A stretch of 64,000 bases of DNA. Source: Catenulispora rubra (lineage in GTDB: Bacteria; Actinomycetota; Actinomycetes; Streptomycetales; Catenulisporaceae). Below, in pieces: positions 38,280 to 50,200 of the stretch (within the stretch, counting starts at the first letter, position 1; every line of letters starts with the position of its first letter). Position numbers and translations under genes: made by a program. Where the stretch lies: positions 20,999-84,998 of the forward strand of contig NZ_JAACYW010000011.1 of assembly GCF_015356825.1 (NCBI RefSeq). The letters are read 5' to 3'. Below the pieces are notes generated by a model that saw only the letters and a program-made list of their open reading frames with translations, was not told the origin of the DNA and ran no database searches.

Positions 38280-41200
38280 AGGACGTCTGGCCGCTGACCC
38301 CGTTGCAGCAGGGGCTGTGGTTCCACTCCCGGCTCGACGACCAGGGCTCGGACGTCTACGTGGTCCAGATGCGCCTGACCATGCGGGGCCCACTGGACGC
38401 GGCGGTACTCAAAACGGCCTGGGAAGCGGTGGTCGCCCGGCACTCGGCCCTGCGCGCGTGCTTCCGTCGCCCGGCCGGGCGGGACGAACCGGTGCAGGTC
38501 GTCGCCGCTCGGGTCGCACTACCGTGGCGACAGGTAGACCTGTCGCAGCTCTCTGAGTCCGAAGCGCTGGCGAAGGCGGAACGGCTGGCGTCGGAGGAAC
38601 GAGAACGCCGGTTCGACCTGGCGGTTCCCCCGCTGTTGCGGTTGCTGTTGCTGCGTTTCGGCCCGGACGAGCACCGGCTGGTGGTGACCAACCACCACCT
38701 CCTGATGGACGGCTGGTCGCTGCCCTTGCTGCACAAGGAGGTCTCGGCGGTCTACGCGGCCGGCGGCGACGCCGCGGTGCTGCCGCCGGTGGTGCCGTAC
38801 CGGGACTACGTGGCCTGGCTCGGTGAGCAGGACACGGAGGCGGCCCGCGCGGCGTGGCGGGCGGAACTGGCCGGGGTGGACGAGCCGAGCCTCTTCGCGC
38901 GCACGGCCACCGGGGTCGGGGAACCGTCCGGTGCCGGGCCGGGCAGCGGCCTCGACGCCACCGCGGCCGACGGGCCGACACCGTCGGCCGAGCCGCGCGA
39001 ACTCCGCGTCGCCGTGAGCCGCGAGGTCACCGCGGCGCTGACGGACACGGCGCGGGCCTGCGGCCTCACGGTGAACACGGTGGTCCAGGGGGCCTGGGCG
39101 ATGCTCCTGGGCCGGCTCGCGGCCCGCGACGACGTGGTGTTCGGAGCGACGGCGGCCGGGCGTCCGGCGGAGCTGCCCGGCGTCGAGCGCATGGTCGGCC
39201 TGTTCATCGTCACGGTTCCGGTCCGGGTGCGCCTCTCGCCCGCGCGGCCGGTCGTCGACGTACTCGCCGAGTTGCAGGCCCGCCAGGCCGCGCTGATCTC
39301 CCATCAGCACCTGGGCCTGCCCGAGATCAAGCGGGCCGGCGGTCCGGGGGCCGAGTTCGACACACTGGTGATCTTCGAGAACTACCCGGACGACCCGGAC
39401 GGCGCGCACCGGATGGGTGAGGTGACGGTGTCCATCGCGGGCGGGCACAACGTCAGCCACTACCCGCTGAGCCTGGCCGTCGTCCCCGGGGACGAACTGT
39501 TGCTGGTCATGACCTACCGGCCCGACGCGTTCGCCCCCGCCACGGCACAGGGCTTGGCGGCGCGTCTGGTGCGGGTCTTCGAGCAGATCGCCGCCGATGC
39601 GTCGGTGCCGGTGCGGGATCTCGACGTGTTCCTGCCGGGGGAGCGGGAGTGGCTGCTCGGCGAGGTCGGCGTGGGGGGTGCGGCCGCTGAGCCGGCGACG
39701 ATCGCGGCGGCGTTCGAGGCTCAGGTCGCGCGGACGCCGGACGGCGTGGCGGCAGTGTATGAGGGTGTTGAGATCAGTTTCGCGGAGTTGGACGCCCGCG
39801 CGAATCGGTTGGCGCGGTATCTGCTCGGGCAGGGTGTGCGGGTTGAGGACCGCGTCGGGGTGGCGTTGTCGCGGTCGCTTGATCTGGTGGTGGCTCTGCT
39901 GGCGGTGGCGAAGGCCGGTGGGGTGTTTGTGCCGGTGGATACCGGCTATCCGGCTGAGCGGATCGCTTTCATCCTCGGCGACGCGGCCCCGATCCTGGTG
40001 GTGACGTCGGTTGATCTCGCGGAGAAGCTGCCGGTGGGAACCACGGGGATCGTTCTGCTCGACGATCCCGCGACGGCCGCTCTGATTGGTCGGGGCGGGT
40101 CGGACCCGGTTACCGACGGCGAGCGCCGTGGGCGTCTCGCGCCCGACTGCGGTGCGTACGTGATGTACACCTCCGGGTCCACCGGTACGCCGAAGGGTGT
40201 GCTGGCGTCGCAGGGTGCTGTGACGGCCCTGGGACGTGACGGATGTTGGGGTGAGATCGGCGCGCGCCGGGTGTTGTTCCACGCCCCGTTCGGATTCGAC
40301 GCCTCGTCGTTCGAATTGTGGGTGCCGTTGTTGAACGGCGGCACGGTGGTCGTGGCGCCTGCGGGCGACGTGGACGCGGCGCGGTTGCGGACCTTGATCG
40401 CCGAGGCGGATCTGGACGCGGTCCATGTGACCGCGGGCTTGTTGCGGGTGTTGGCAGAGGAGGACCCCGGGTGCTTCTCGGGGTTGTCCGACGTGCTGAC
40501 CGGTGGCGACGTGGTGTCCTCGGACGCGGTGGCCCGGGTGCGGGCGGTGTGTCCCGCGGTGGAGGTGCGTCATCTGTACGGTCCGACCGAGGTGACGCTG
40601 TGCGCGACGGCGCATGTTCTGGAGCCGGGTTCGGAGCTGCCGCCGGTGCTGCCGTTGGGTGGGCCGCGCGACGGGGTGCGGGTGTTCGTGCTTGACGAGA
40701 CGTTGCGTCCGGTGGCTCCGGACGTGCCGGGGGAGTTGTACGTCGCCGGGTCCGGCCTGGCCCGCGGCTATCTGGATCGTGCCGGGCTCACCTCGGAGCG
40801 GTTCGTGGCCTGTCCGTTCCTCCCCGGTGCGCGGATGTACCGGACCGGTGATGTGGTGCGGTGGGACGCGCACGGACGGTTGGTGTTCGTCGGCCGGGTC
40901 GACGACCAGGTGAAGATCCGCGGCTTCCGGGTGGAGCCGGGGGAGATCGAGGCCGTGTTGGCCGCTCAACCCGAGGTGGCCCAAGCCGTGGTGCTGGCTC
41001 GGCGGGGCGAGGGGTCGGACAAGCGTCTGGTCGCATATCTGGTCCCTGCCGACGACTCCGTGCTGGACGGCGCGGCGGTGCTGAAAGCCGTGGCCGACAA
41101 GCTGCCGGACTACATGGTGCCCGCCGCGGTCGTGGTTCTCGACGCCCTGCCGCTGACGTCGAACGGGAAGGTCGACCGGGCCGCGCTGCCCGCCCCGGAT

Positions 41201-44200
41201 TTTGCGGCGCTCGCCATGGGCCGGGCTCCGCGTACGGCGCGGGAGGAGATCCTGTGCGGTCTGTTCGCGGACCTGCTCGGCCTGGAGCAGGTCGGCATCG
41301 ACGACGGGTTCTTCACCCTCGGCGGGGACTCGCTCACCGCGACCCGCCTGGTCGCGCGCATCAGGTCGGTGCTGGGGACGGAGCTGCCGATCCGGGCGGT
41401 GTTCCAGTTTCCGACGGTCGCAGGTCTGGCCGCACGGTTGGACGAGTCGGCCGACACGCGTGCCTCGGTGGTGGCGGCCGTCCGGCCGGCGGCGGTGCCG
41501 CTGTCGTTCGGTCAGCAGCGGATGTGGTTCATGCACCGGTTGGACGGTCCCACTGCGGTCGACAACATCCCGTTGGTGGCGCGGCTGACCGGGGGTCCGG
41601 TGGACGCGGCGGTGCTGCAGTCGGCGATGGCCGATGTCGCCGGCCGGCATGAGGCCCTGCGCACGGTCATCGCGGACAGTGCGGAGACCGTCGCCGCCGA
41701 CGGCACGTCCCGCCAGGAGATCTGGAACGTCGAGGCGCCGGCCGCTGTTCCGCGGCTGACGGTCCGCCGGACCGACGAGGCGGGATTGCCCACGGCGCTG
41801 GCGGAAGCAACGGGTCAGGGCTTTGATCTGGCCCGCGAGGTGCCGTGGCGGGTGGCGTTGCTGGGTGTGTCGCCGACGGAGCACGTGCTGGCGATCGTGG
41901 TGCACCACATCGCGGCGGACGGCTGGTCGATGAACGTCCTGGCCCGGGACCTTTCCGTCGCGTACGCCGCACGCCTCCATGGCCGCACTCCCGACTGGTC
42001 GCCGCTGCCGGTGCAGTACGCCGACTTCACGCTCTGGCAGCACGAGCTGTTGGCAGACCGTCAGCAGGATCCGGAGAGCGTGGCCGGCCGCCAGCTGGCG
42101 TTCTGGAAGAACGCCCTGGCCGGGTTGCCGGAGCAACTGGAGCTTCCGGTGGACCGGCCGCGGCCCGCGGAAGTCACGCATCAGGGCTCGACGGTGCACT
42201 TCGAGATCGACGCGCGACTCCATCAGGACCTGGTGAGCGTCGCCCGCGGGTGCGGCGCGACGCTGTTCATGGTGGTGCAGGCTGCCTTGGCGCTCGTGCT
42301 GTCGAGGCTGGGCGGTGGCGAGGACATCCCGCTGGGCACGCCGATCGCGGGGCGTACGGATGCCGCGTTGGACGATCTGGTCGGCTACTTTCTCAACACC
42401 CTGGTACTGCGTACCGACCTGAGTGGTGATCCCACCTTCGCCGAGCTCGTCGGGCGGGTGCGGGAGGCCGACCTGGCCGCCTACGCGCACCAGGACCTGC
42501 CCTTCGAGCACCTCGTGGACGTCCTGCAACCGGCCCGCTCCCTGTCCCGGCACCCCCTGTTCCAGGTGGCGTTCGCCCTCCAGAACGCGGTCGAGTCGGG
42601 TTTCGAACTGCCGGGTGTGCACGCCGAGCTCGAACACTTCGATCTGGGGATCTCCAAGTTCGACATGTCCGTCCTGGTGCAGGAGCGTCCCGACGACGGC
42701 CACGGCGCCTCTGGCCTGGACGGGCTGGTGGCGTACCGCCTCGATCTGTTCGACCGGCACACAGTCGAGGATCTGACCGCCCGGCTGACCGGGGTCCTGG
42801 CGCAGATCGCCGCCGATGCCGCAGTGCGGGTCGGCGACGTGGACGTGCTGCTGCCCGGCGAGCGGGAGCGGCTGCTCGCGCAGATCGGCACCGGGGGTGC
42901 GGCGGTCGCGCCGGCGACGATCCCGGAGGCTTTCGCGGCGCGGGCCGCCGAGCAGCCCGGTGCGCAGGCCGTCGTCTCAGGACACGAAGACAGAATACTG
43001 ACCTACGACGAGCTGGACGCGGCGGCGAATCGCTGGGCCCGGTACCTGATCGCGCGGGGCGTGCGGGTCGACGATCGGGTGGCGGTGGCGCTGACCCGGT
43101 CGGTCGACCTGGTGGTGGCGCTGCTCGCGGTGGCGAAGGCCGGCGGCGTGTACGTGCCGGTGGACGTCGCCTATCCCGCCGAGCGGATCGCCTTCACCCT
43201 GGAGGACTCGGCGCCCGTGGGCGTGCTCACGACGAGCGCGCTCACGGATCTGCTGCCGACCGGTGTCGGTGGTGTAGGCGGTGTCGGCGCTGTCGTGGCG
43301 ATGGACGATCCGGCGGTCGTCCGCGCGGTGGCAGACCTCGACGACCAGCCGATCGCCGACGCCGAGCGTGCCGGCCTGCTCGCCCCCGAGTCCGGCGCCT
43401 ACGCGATGTACACGTCGGGCTCGACCGGGACGCCCAAGGGCGTGCTGGTGACGCAGGGCGCTGTGACGGCCCTGGCGCTGGACTCCTGCTGGGGCGGCAT
43501 CGGTTCGGGCCGGGTGCTGCTGCACACGGCGTTCGGGTTCGATCCCTCGACGTTCGAGGTGTGGGGGACACTGCTGGCCGGCGGGACCATCGTGGTGGCG
43601 CCGCCGGGCGAACCGGACCCGGTCCGGCTGCGGGAGCTGGTGGCGCGCGCCGGGGTGGACGTCGTGCATATGACCACGGGCCTGCTGCGGGTGTGGGCAG
43701 AGGAGGATCCGGGCTGTTTCGCCGGGCTCTCCCATGTGCTGATGGGCGGGGAGGCGGCGCTGCCCGAGGCGGTGGCCCGGATTCAGCGGGCGTGCCCCGA
43801 GGTCGCCGTGTGGAACCTGTACGGTCCGACCGAGACGACGCTGTGCGCCACGACCTTCACCCTGCGCGCCGGGCGCGACCACCAGTCCTCGACGTCGGTG
43901 CCCATCGGCTCCCCGCGTGACGGGGTGCGGGTGTTCGTGCTCGACGACGCGCTGCGTCCGGTCGCTGCGAACGTGCCCGGGGAACTGTACGTGTCCGGTG
44001 CCGGTCTGGCGCGCGGTTATCTGAAGCGGGCGGGCCTCACGTCGGCGCGGTTCGTGGCGTGTCCGTTCATGCCGGGTGCGCGCATGTATCGGACCGGCGA
44101 TGTGGTGCGGTGGGACGCCGGCGGTCGGTTGGTGTTCGTCGGCCGGGTCGACGACCAGGTGAAGATCCGCGGCTTCCGGGTGGAGCCGGGGGAGATCGAG

Positions 44201-47200
44201 GCGGTGTTGGCGGCCTGCCCCGGCGTCGCGCAGGCCGTGGTCCTGGCGCGCGCGGACGAACCGGGCGGCGACAGCAAGCGCCTGGTCGGCTACCTCGTCC
44301 CGGCCGCCGGCGCGGCGCTGGATCCGGTCGCGGTCCACGACTTCGTCGCCGCGCGGCTGCCCGACCACATGGTGCCGGCCGTGCTGCTGACGCTCGACGC
44401 GCTGCCGCTGACGGTGAACGGGAAGGTGGACCGCGCCGCGCTCCCCGCTCCGGAGTTCGCCGCGGGCCCCGCCGTCCGCGCCCCGCGTACCGTGGCCGAG
44501 GAGATCCTGTGCGGCCTGTTCGCGGATCTGCTCTGCCTGGAGCGGGTCGGGATCGACGACGGGTTCTTCACCCTGGGCGGGGATTCGCTCAGGGCGATGC
44601 GCCTGGTCGCGCGGATCAGGGCCGCGCTGGGCGTGGAGCTGCCGATCCGGGCGGTGTTCCAGTTCCCGACGGTCGCGGGCCTGGCCGGGCGGCTGGACGA
44701 GGCGGCGGTGCCGCGCCCGCGGCTGCTGCCCGCGGTGCGACCGGAGGTGCTGCCGCTGTCGTTCGGCCAGCAGCGGATGTGGTTCGTGCGGCAGCTGATC
44801 GGTTCGAGCGCGGTCGACAACATCTCCTCGGTCCTGCGGGTGCGCGGCGCCTTGGACGTGGCCGCGTTGCAGGCGGCGGTGACGGATGTGGCACGCCGCC
44901 ACGAGCCGCTGCGCACGGTGTTCGTCGAGGTGGACGGCACCGCCCGGCAGGAGATCCTGGACGTCGGGGCGCCCGGCGCCGTCCCGGTCCTGACGGTGCG
45001 TGAGGTGACCGACGCCGAACGGCCCGAGGCCCTCAGGGCCGTGGCGGGTCAGGGCTTTGATCTGGACCGCGAGGTGCCGTGGCGGGTGGGGCTGCTGCGG
45101 TTGTCGCCGACGGAGCACGTGCTGGCGATCGTGATGCATCACATCGCCTCCGACGGCTGGTCGGTCGATGTGCTGATCCGGGACCTGTCGGCCGCCTACG
45201 CCGCGCGCCTGCACGGCCGGGCTCCGGACTGGTCGCCGCTGCCGGTGCAGTACGCGGACTTCACGCTGTGGCAGCACGATCTGCTCGGACGGCAGGATGA
45301 TCCCGCAAGCCTGTTCGGTCGGCAAGCCGCCTACTGGAAGAACGCGCTGGCCGGTGTGCCGGAGGAGCTGGCGCTGCCGACCGACCGGCCGCGCCCGGCG
45401 AAGCCGAGCCGGCGGGGTTCGTTGATCCCGTTCAAGATCGACCCGGATGCGCACCGGAGGTTGGTGGACGTCGCGCGCGGGTGTGGGGCGACGTTGTTCA
45501 TGGTGGTGCAGTCGGCGGTGGCGGTGTGGTTGTCGCAGTTGGGTGCCGGTGAGGACATTCCGTTGGGTTCGCCGATCGCGGGGCGTACGGATGCCGCGTT
45601 GGATGATCTGGTCGGCTACTTCCTCAATACCCTGGTACTGCGTACCGACCTGAGCGGTGATCCCACCTTCGCCGAGCTCGTCGCCCGCGTGCGGGAGGCC
45701 GACCTGGCTGCCTACGCGCACCAGGACCTTCCCTTCGAGCACCTCGTAGACATCCTGCAACCGGCCCGCTCGCTGTCCCGGCACCCCCTGTTCCAGGTCG
45801 GATTCGCGCTCCAGGCGGCACCCGACTTCGCGGTCCGGTTCGCCGGCCTCGACGTCCGGGCCGAGCTCGTCGAACTGGACGTCGCGAAGTTCGACCTGTC
45901 GGTCCTGCTCTGGGAGCACTCGGACGCGGAGGGTGCCGCCGGGCTCGACGGCTTCCTGGAGTTCAGCCACGACCTGTTCGACCGCGCGACGGCGCAGGGT
46001 TTGGCGACGCGTCTGGTCGGGGTCTTCGAGCAGGTCGCCGGTGATACGTCGGTGCGCGTGCGGGATGTCGATGTGTTGTTGCCGGGGGAGCGGGAGTGGT
46101 TGTTCGCCGAGGTCGGCGCCGGTGGCGCGGCGGTTGAGGCGACGACGATCGCAGGGGCCTTCGAGGCTCAGGCCGCCCGGACGCCCGATGCGGTCGCTGC
46201 CGTGTGCGAGGGCCATGAGCTCTCCTACTCCGAGCTGGACGCCCGGGCGAATCGGTTGACGCGGCTTCTGATCGAGCGGGGTGTGCGGGTCGAGGACCGT
46301 GTCGTTGTCGCGTTGGAGCGGTCGCTGGATCTGGTGGTGACTCTGCTGGCGGTGGCGAAGGCCGGTGGCGTATACGTGCCCGTGGACACCGGCTATCCCG
46401 CTGAGCGGGTCGGGTTCATGATGCGGGACGCGGCTCCGGTGTTGACGGTGACGTCGTCCGATCTGGTGGAGAAGCTGCCGGTCGGAACCACGTCGATCGT
46501 TCTGCTCGACGATCCGGTGACGGTCGCCGACCTCGCGGAGCGCCCGCATCGTCCGGTATCCGACGCCGAGCGGTCCGGACCCCTCGCGTCGGAAAGCGGC
46601 GCGTACGTGATGTACACGTCCGGGTCCACCGGTGCGCCGAAGGGCGTGGTGGTGTCGCAGGGCGCTGTGGTGGGTCTGGCGCTGGACGGGTGCTGGGGCG
46701 CGATGGGGTCGGGCCGGGTGTTGTTCCATACGCCGTTCGGCTTCGACCCCTCGACGTTCGAGCTGTGGGGTCCGCTGCTGAACGGCGGTGCGGTCGTCGT
46801 TGCGCCGGGGGAGCTGGACGCGGTGCGGCTGCGGCAGTTGATCGCCGAGGCGGGCCTGGACACTGTTAATGCCGCGGCGGGGTTGTTGCGCGTGCTCGTG
46901 GAATCCGATGCGGGGTGTTTCTCGGGGTTGTCGCATGTGCTGACCGGCGGGGATGTGCTGCCTGGGCAGACGGTCGCTCAGTTGGTGGCGGCGTGTCCCG
47001 ACGTCGCGCTGTGGAATCTGTACGGCCCGACTGAAGTGACCTTGTGCGCGACGACGTTCACGGCGGGCCCGGGATCGTGGGGCGGCGGGGTGATGCCGAT
47101 CGGCGGTCCGCGTGACGGCGTCCGGGTGTTCGTGCTCGACGATGCTCTGCGTCCGGTGGCCCCGAACGTGTCCGGAGAACTGTACGTGGCCGGCACCGGC

Positions 47201-50200
47201 CTGGCCCGCGGCTACCTGGACCGTCCGGGGCTGACGGCGGAGCGCTTCGTGGCGTGCCCGTTCGAGCCCGGGACCCGCATGTATCGGACCGGTGACGTGG
47301 TGCGCTGGAGCGTGGACGGCCGACTGGCGTTCCTGGGCCGCAGCGACGACCAGGTCAAGATCCGTGGGTTCCGCGTCGAGCCCGGCGAGGTCGAAGCCGC
47401 CTTGTCGAGCCATCCCGGCGTGGCGCAGGCGGTGGTCACGGCCCGCCGGGACGGTGCGGCGGACCAACACCTGATCGGCTACGTCGTACCGAGCCAGGAC
47501 ACCGTGCTCGACGGCGCGGAGGTCCGTGTGCATCTGGCGGGAATGCTGCCGGATTACCTGGTGCCGACCGCGGTGATCGTCCTGGACGTGTTGCCGGTGA
47601 CGACCAACGGAAAGGTGGACCGGGCCGCACTGCCCGCCCCGGACTTCGCCGCGCTCGCCACCGACCGGGCCCCGCGTACCGCGCGCGAGGAGATCCTGTC
47701 CGGTCTGTTCGCCGAGGTGCTCGGCCTGGAACGGGTCGGCGTCGACGACGGGTTCTTCCGCCTCGGCGGCGACTCGCTGACCGCGATGCGGTTGGTGGCT
47801 CGGATCCGCACGGTGCTCGGCACCGAGGTGCCGATCTCGGCGGTGTTCGACACCCCGACCGTGGCCGGGCTGGCCGCGTGGTCACAGGACTCTGTGACAC
47901 CGCGGACCCCCGTGATCCCCGTGGCCGCCGAGCACCGGCCCGGGGCGCTGCCGTTGTCCTTCGGCCAGCAGCGGATGTGGTTCCTGCACCGGTTGGAGGG
48001 CCTGAGCGCGGTCAACAACATCCCCTTCGTCGTCCGGCTGCGCGGCGCGTTGGACATCGACGCTTTCCGTGCCGCGGTGGGCGATGTGGCCGGGCGGCAC
48101 GAGTCGCTGCGCACGGTGTTCGCCGAGGACGTCGGCATCGCCCGCCAGATCGTCCTGGATCCCGGCGCGCCGGGTGCCGTGCCCGGGTTGACGCTGCACG
48201 AGGTGACGGAAGAGCAGCTGTCCGAGGCGCTGACCGAGGTCGCCGGCCGCGGCTTCGATCTGGCTCGTGAGGTGCCCTGGCGGGTGGCGTTGCTGCGGGT
48301 GTCGCCGACGGAGCACGTGTTGGCGATCGTGATGCATCACATCGCCTCCGACGGCTGGTCGGCCGGCGTGCTGACCCGGGACCTGTCCGCCGCGTACACC
48401 GCACGCGGAGCCGGCCGGGCTCCGGACTGGTCGCCGCTGCCGGTGCAGTACGCGGACTTCACGCTGTGGCAGCGCGGTCTCCTCGACCGCCGCGACGATC
48501 CCGAGAGTCTGTTCGGCCGTCAGCTGGCGTACTGGACCGAGGCGTTGGCAGGGCTGCCGGAGCAGTTGGAGCTGCCGGTCGATCGGCCGCGGCCGGCGGA
48601 GGAGTCGCATCAGGGCTCGCTGTTGACGTTCCGGATCGACGAGCAGGTGCACCAAGGACTGGTCGAGATCGCCCGCTCCTGTGGGGCGACGCTGTTCATG
48701 GTGGTCCAGGCCGGGTTGGCGGTGTGGTTGTCGCGGCTGGGTGCCGGTGAGGACATTCCGTTGGGTTCGCCGATCGCGGGGCGTACGGATGCCGCGTTGG
48801 ATGATCTGGTCGGTTACTTCCTCAATACCCTGGTATTGCGGACCGATCTGAGCGGTGATCCCACTTTCGCCGAACTCGTCGCCCGCGTGCGGGAGACCGA
48901 CCTCGCTGCGTACGCCAACCAGGATCTGCCGTTCGAACACCTCGTGGACGTCCTGCAGCCGGTCCGCTCGCTGTCCCACCATCCCCTGTTCCAGGTGTCG
49001 TTCGCGCTGCAGAACGCCCCCGACGCCGATCTCCACCTGCCGGGCCTGGACGTCGGTATCGAGCCGCTCGAACTGGACGTCGCGAAGTTCGACCTCTCCA
49101 TCCATCTGTGGGAGCGCCACGACGCCGAGGGCGCCGCCGGGCTCGACGGCCTGCTCGTGTTCAGCACCGACCTGTTCGACGCCTCGACGGTGCAGAGCCT
49201 GGTCTCGCGGTTCGTCAGGGTTCTGGAACAGGTCGTCGCCGATGCGTCGGTGCGGGTGCGGGACGTGGACGTGCTGTCGCCGCAGGAGCGGGAACGGCTG
49301 GTCGCCGAGGTCGGTACGGGAGACGCGCCGCCTGAGCCGGCGACGATCGCGGCGGCCTTCGAAGCCCAGGCCGCCCGGACGCCGGATGCCGTGGCGCTCG
49401 TGTTCGAGGGCGCCGAGCTCTCATATGCCGAGTTCGACGCGCGGGCGAACCGGTTGGCGCGGCTGCTGATTGAGCGGGGTGTGCGGGTCGAGGACCGCGT
49501 CGTGGTGGCGTTGGAGCGGTCGCTGGATCTGGTGGTGACCCTGCTGGCGGTGGCCAAGGCGGGCGGCGTGTACGTGCCCGTGGATACCGGCTATCCCGCC
49601 GAGCGCGTCGAGTTCATGATGCGGGACGCGGCCCCGGTGCTGACGATCACGGCTTCCGAGTCGGTGGGGAAGCTGCCCGCGGGGGCACCGGGGATCATCG
49701 TGCTCGACGATCCGGCCACCGCCGCGCTCCTCGCGGCACACCCGGACGGCCCGCTGTCCGACGGTGAGCGGTCCGGACGGCTCCTGCCCGAATGCGCCGC
49801 GTACATGATGTACACCTCCGGGTCCACCGGCACGCCCAAGGGGGTGGTGATCACCCAGAGCTCGGTCGCCGGGGTCGGCCGGGACGCCTCCTGGGGCGCC
49901 GTCGGGACCGGGCGGATGCTGTTCCAGACACCGTTCGGCTTCGACGTCTCGACCTTCGAGCTGTGGGGCACGCTGCTGGTCGGCGGCACGCTGGTGATCG
50001 CGCCGCCCGGGACGCCGGACGCGGCCCGGATGCGCGCGCTGGTCGCCGGAGCCGGACTGACCGCCGCGTTCGTCGCGGCCGGTCTGCTGCGGGTGCTGGC
50101 CGAGGAGGACCCGGGGTGTTTCAGCGGTCTGTCCCACGTGCTCAGCGGCGGGGACGTGGTGCCGGTCGAGGCGCTGGCACAGATCCGGGCCGCCTGCCCG

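Noticed and set aside
38519..42760. A 1413-codon minus-strand open frame opposite NRPS2, and similar ones at 42977-47533 and 52311-56567
   Set aside because: They lie exactly opposite NRPS domains, have no family motifs and repeat with the modules. High GC content keeps the antisense frame open.
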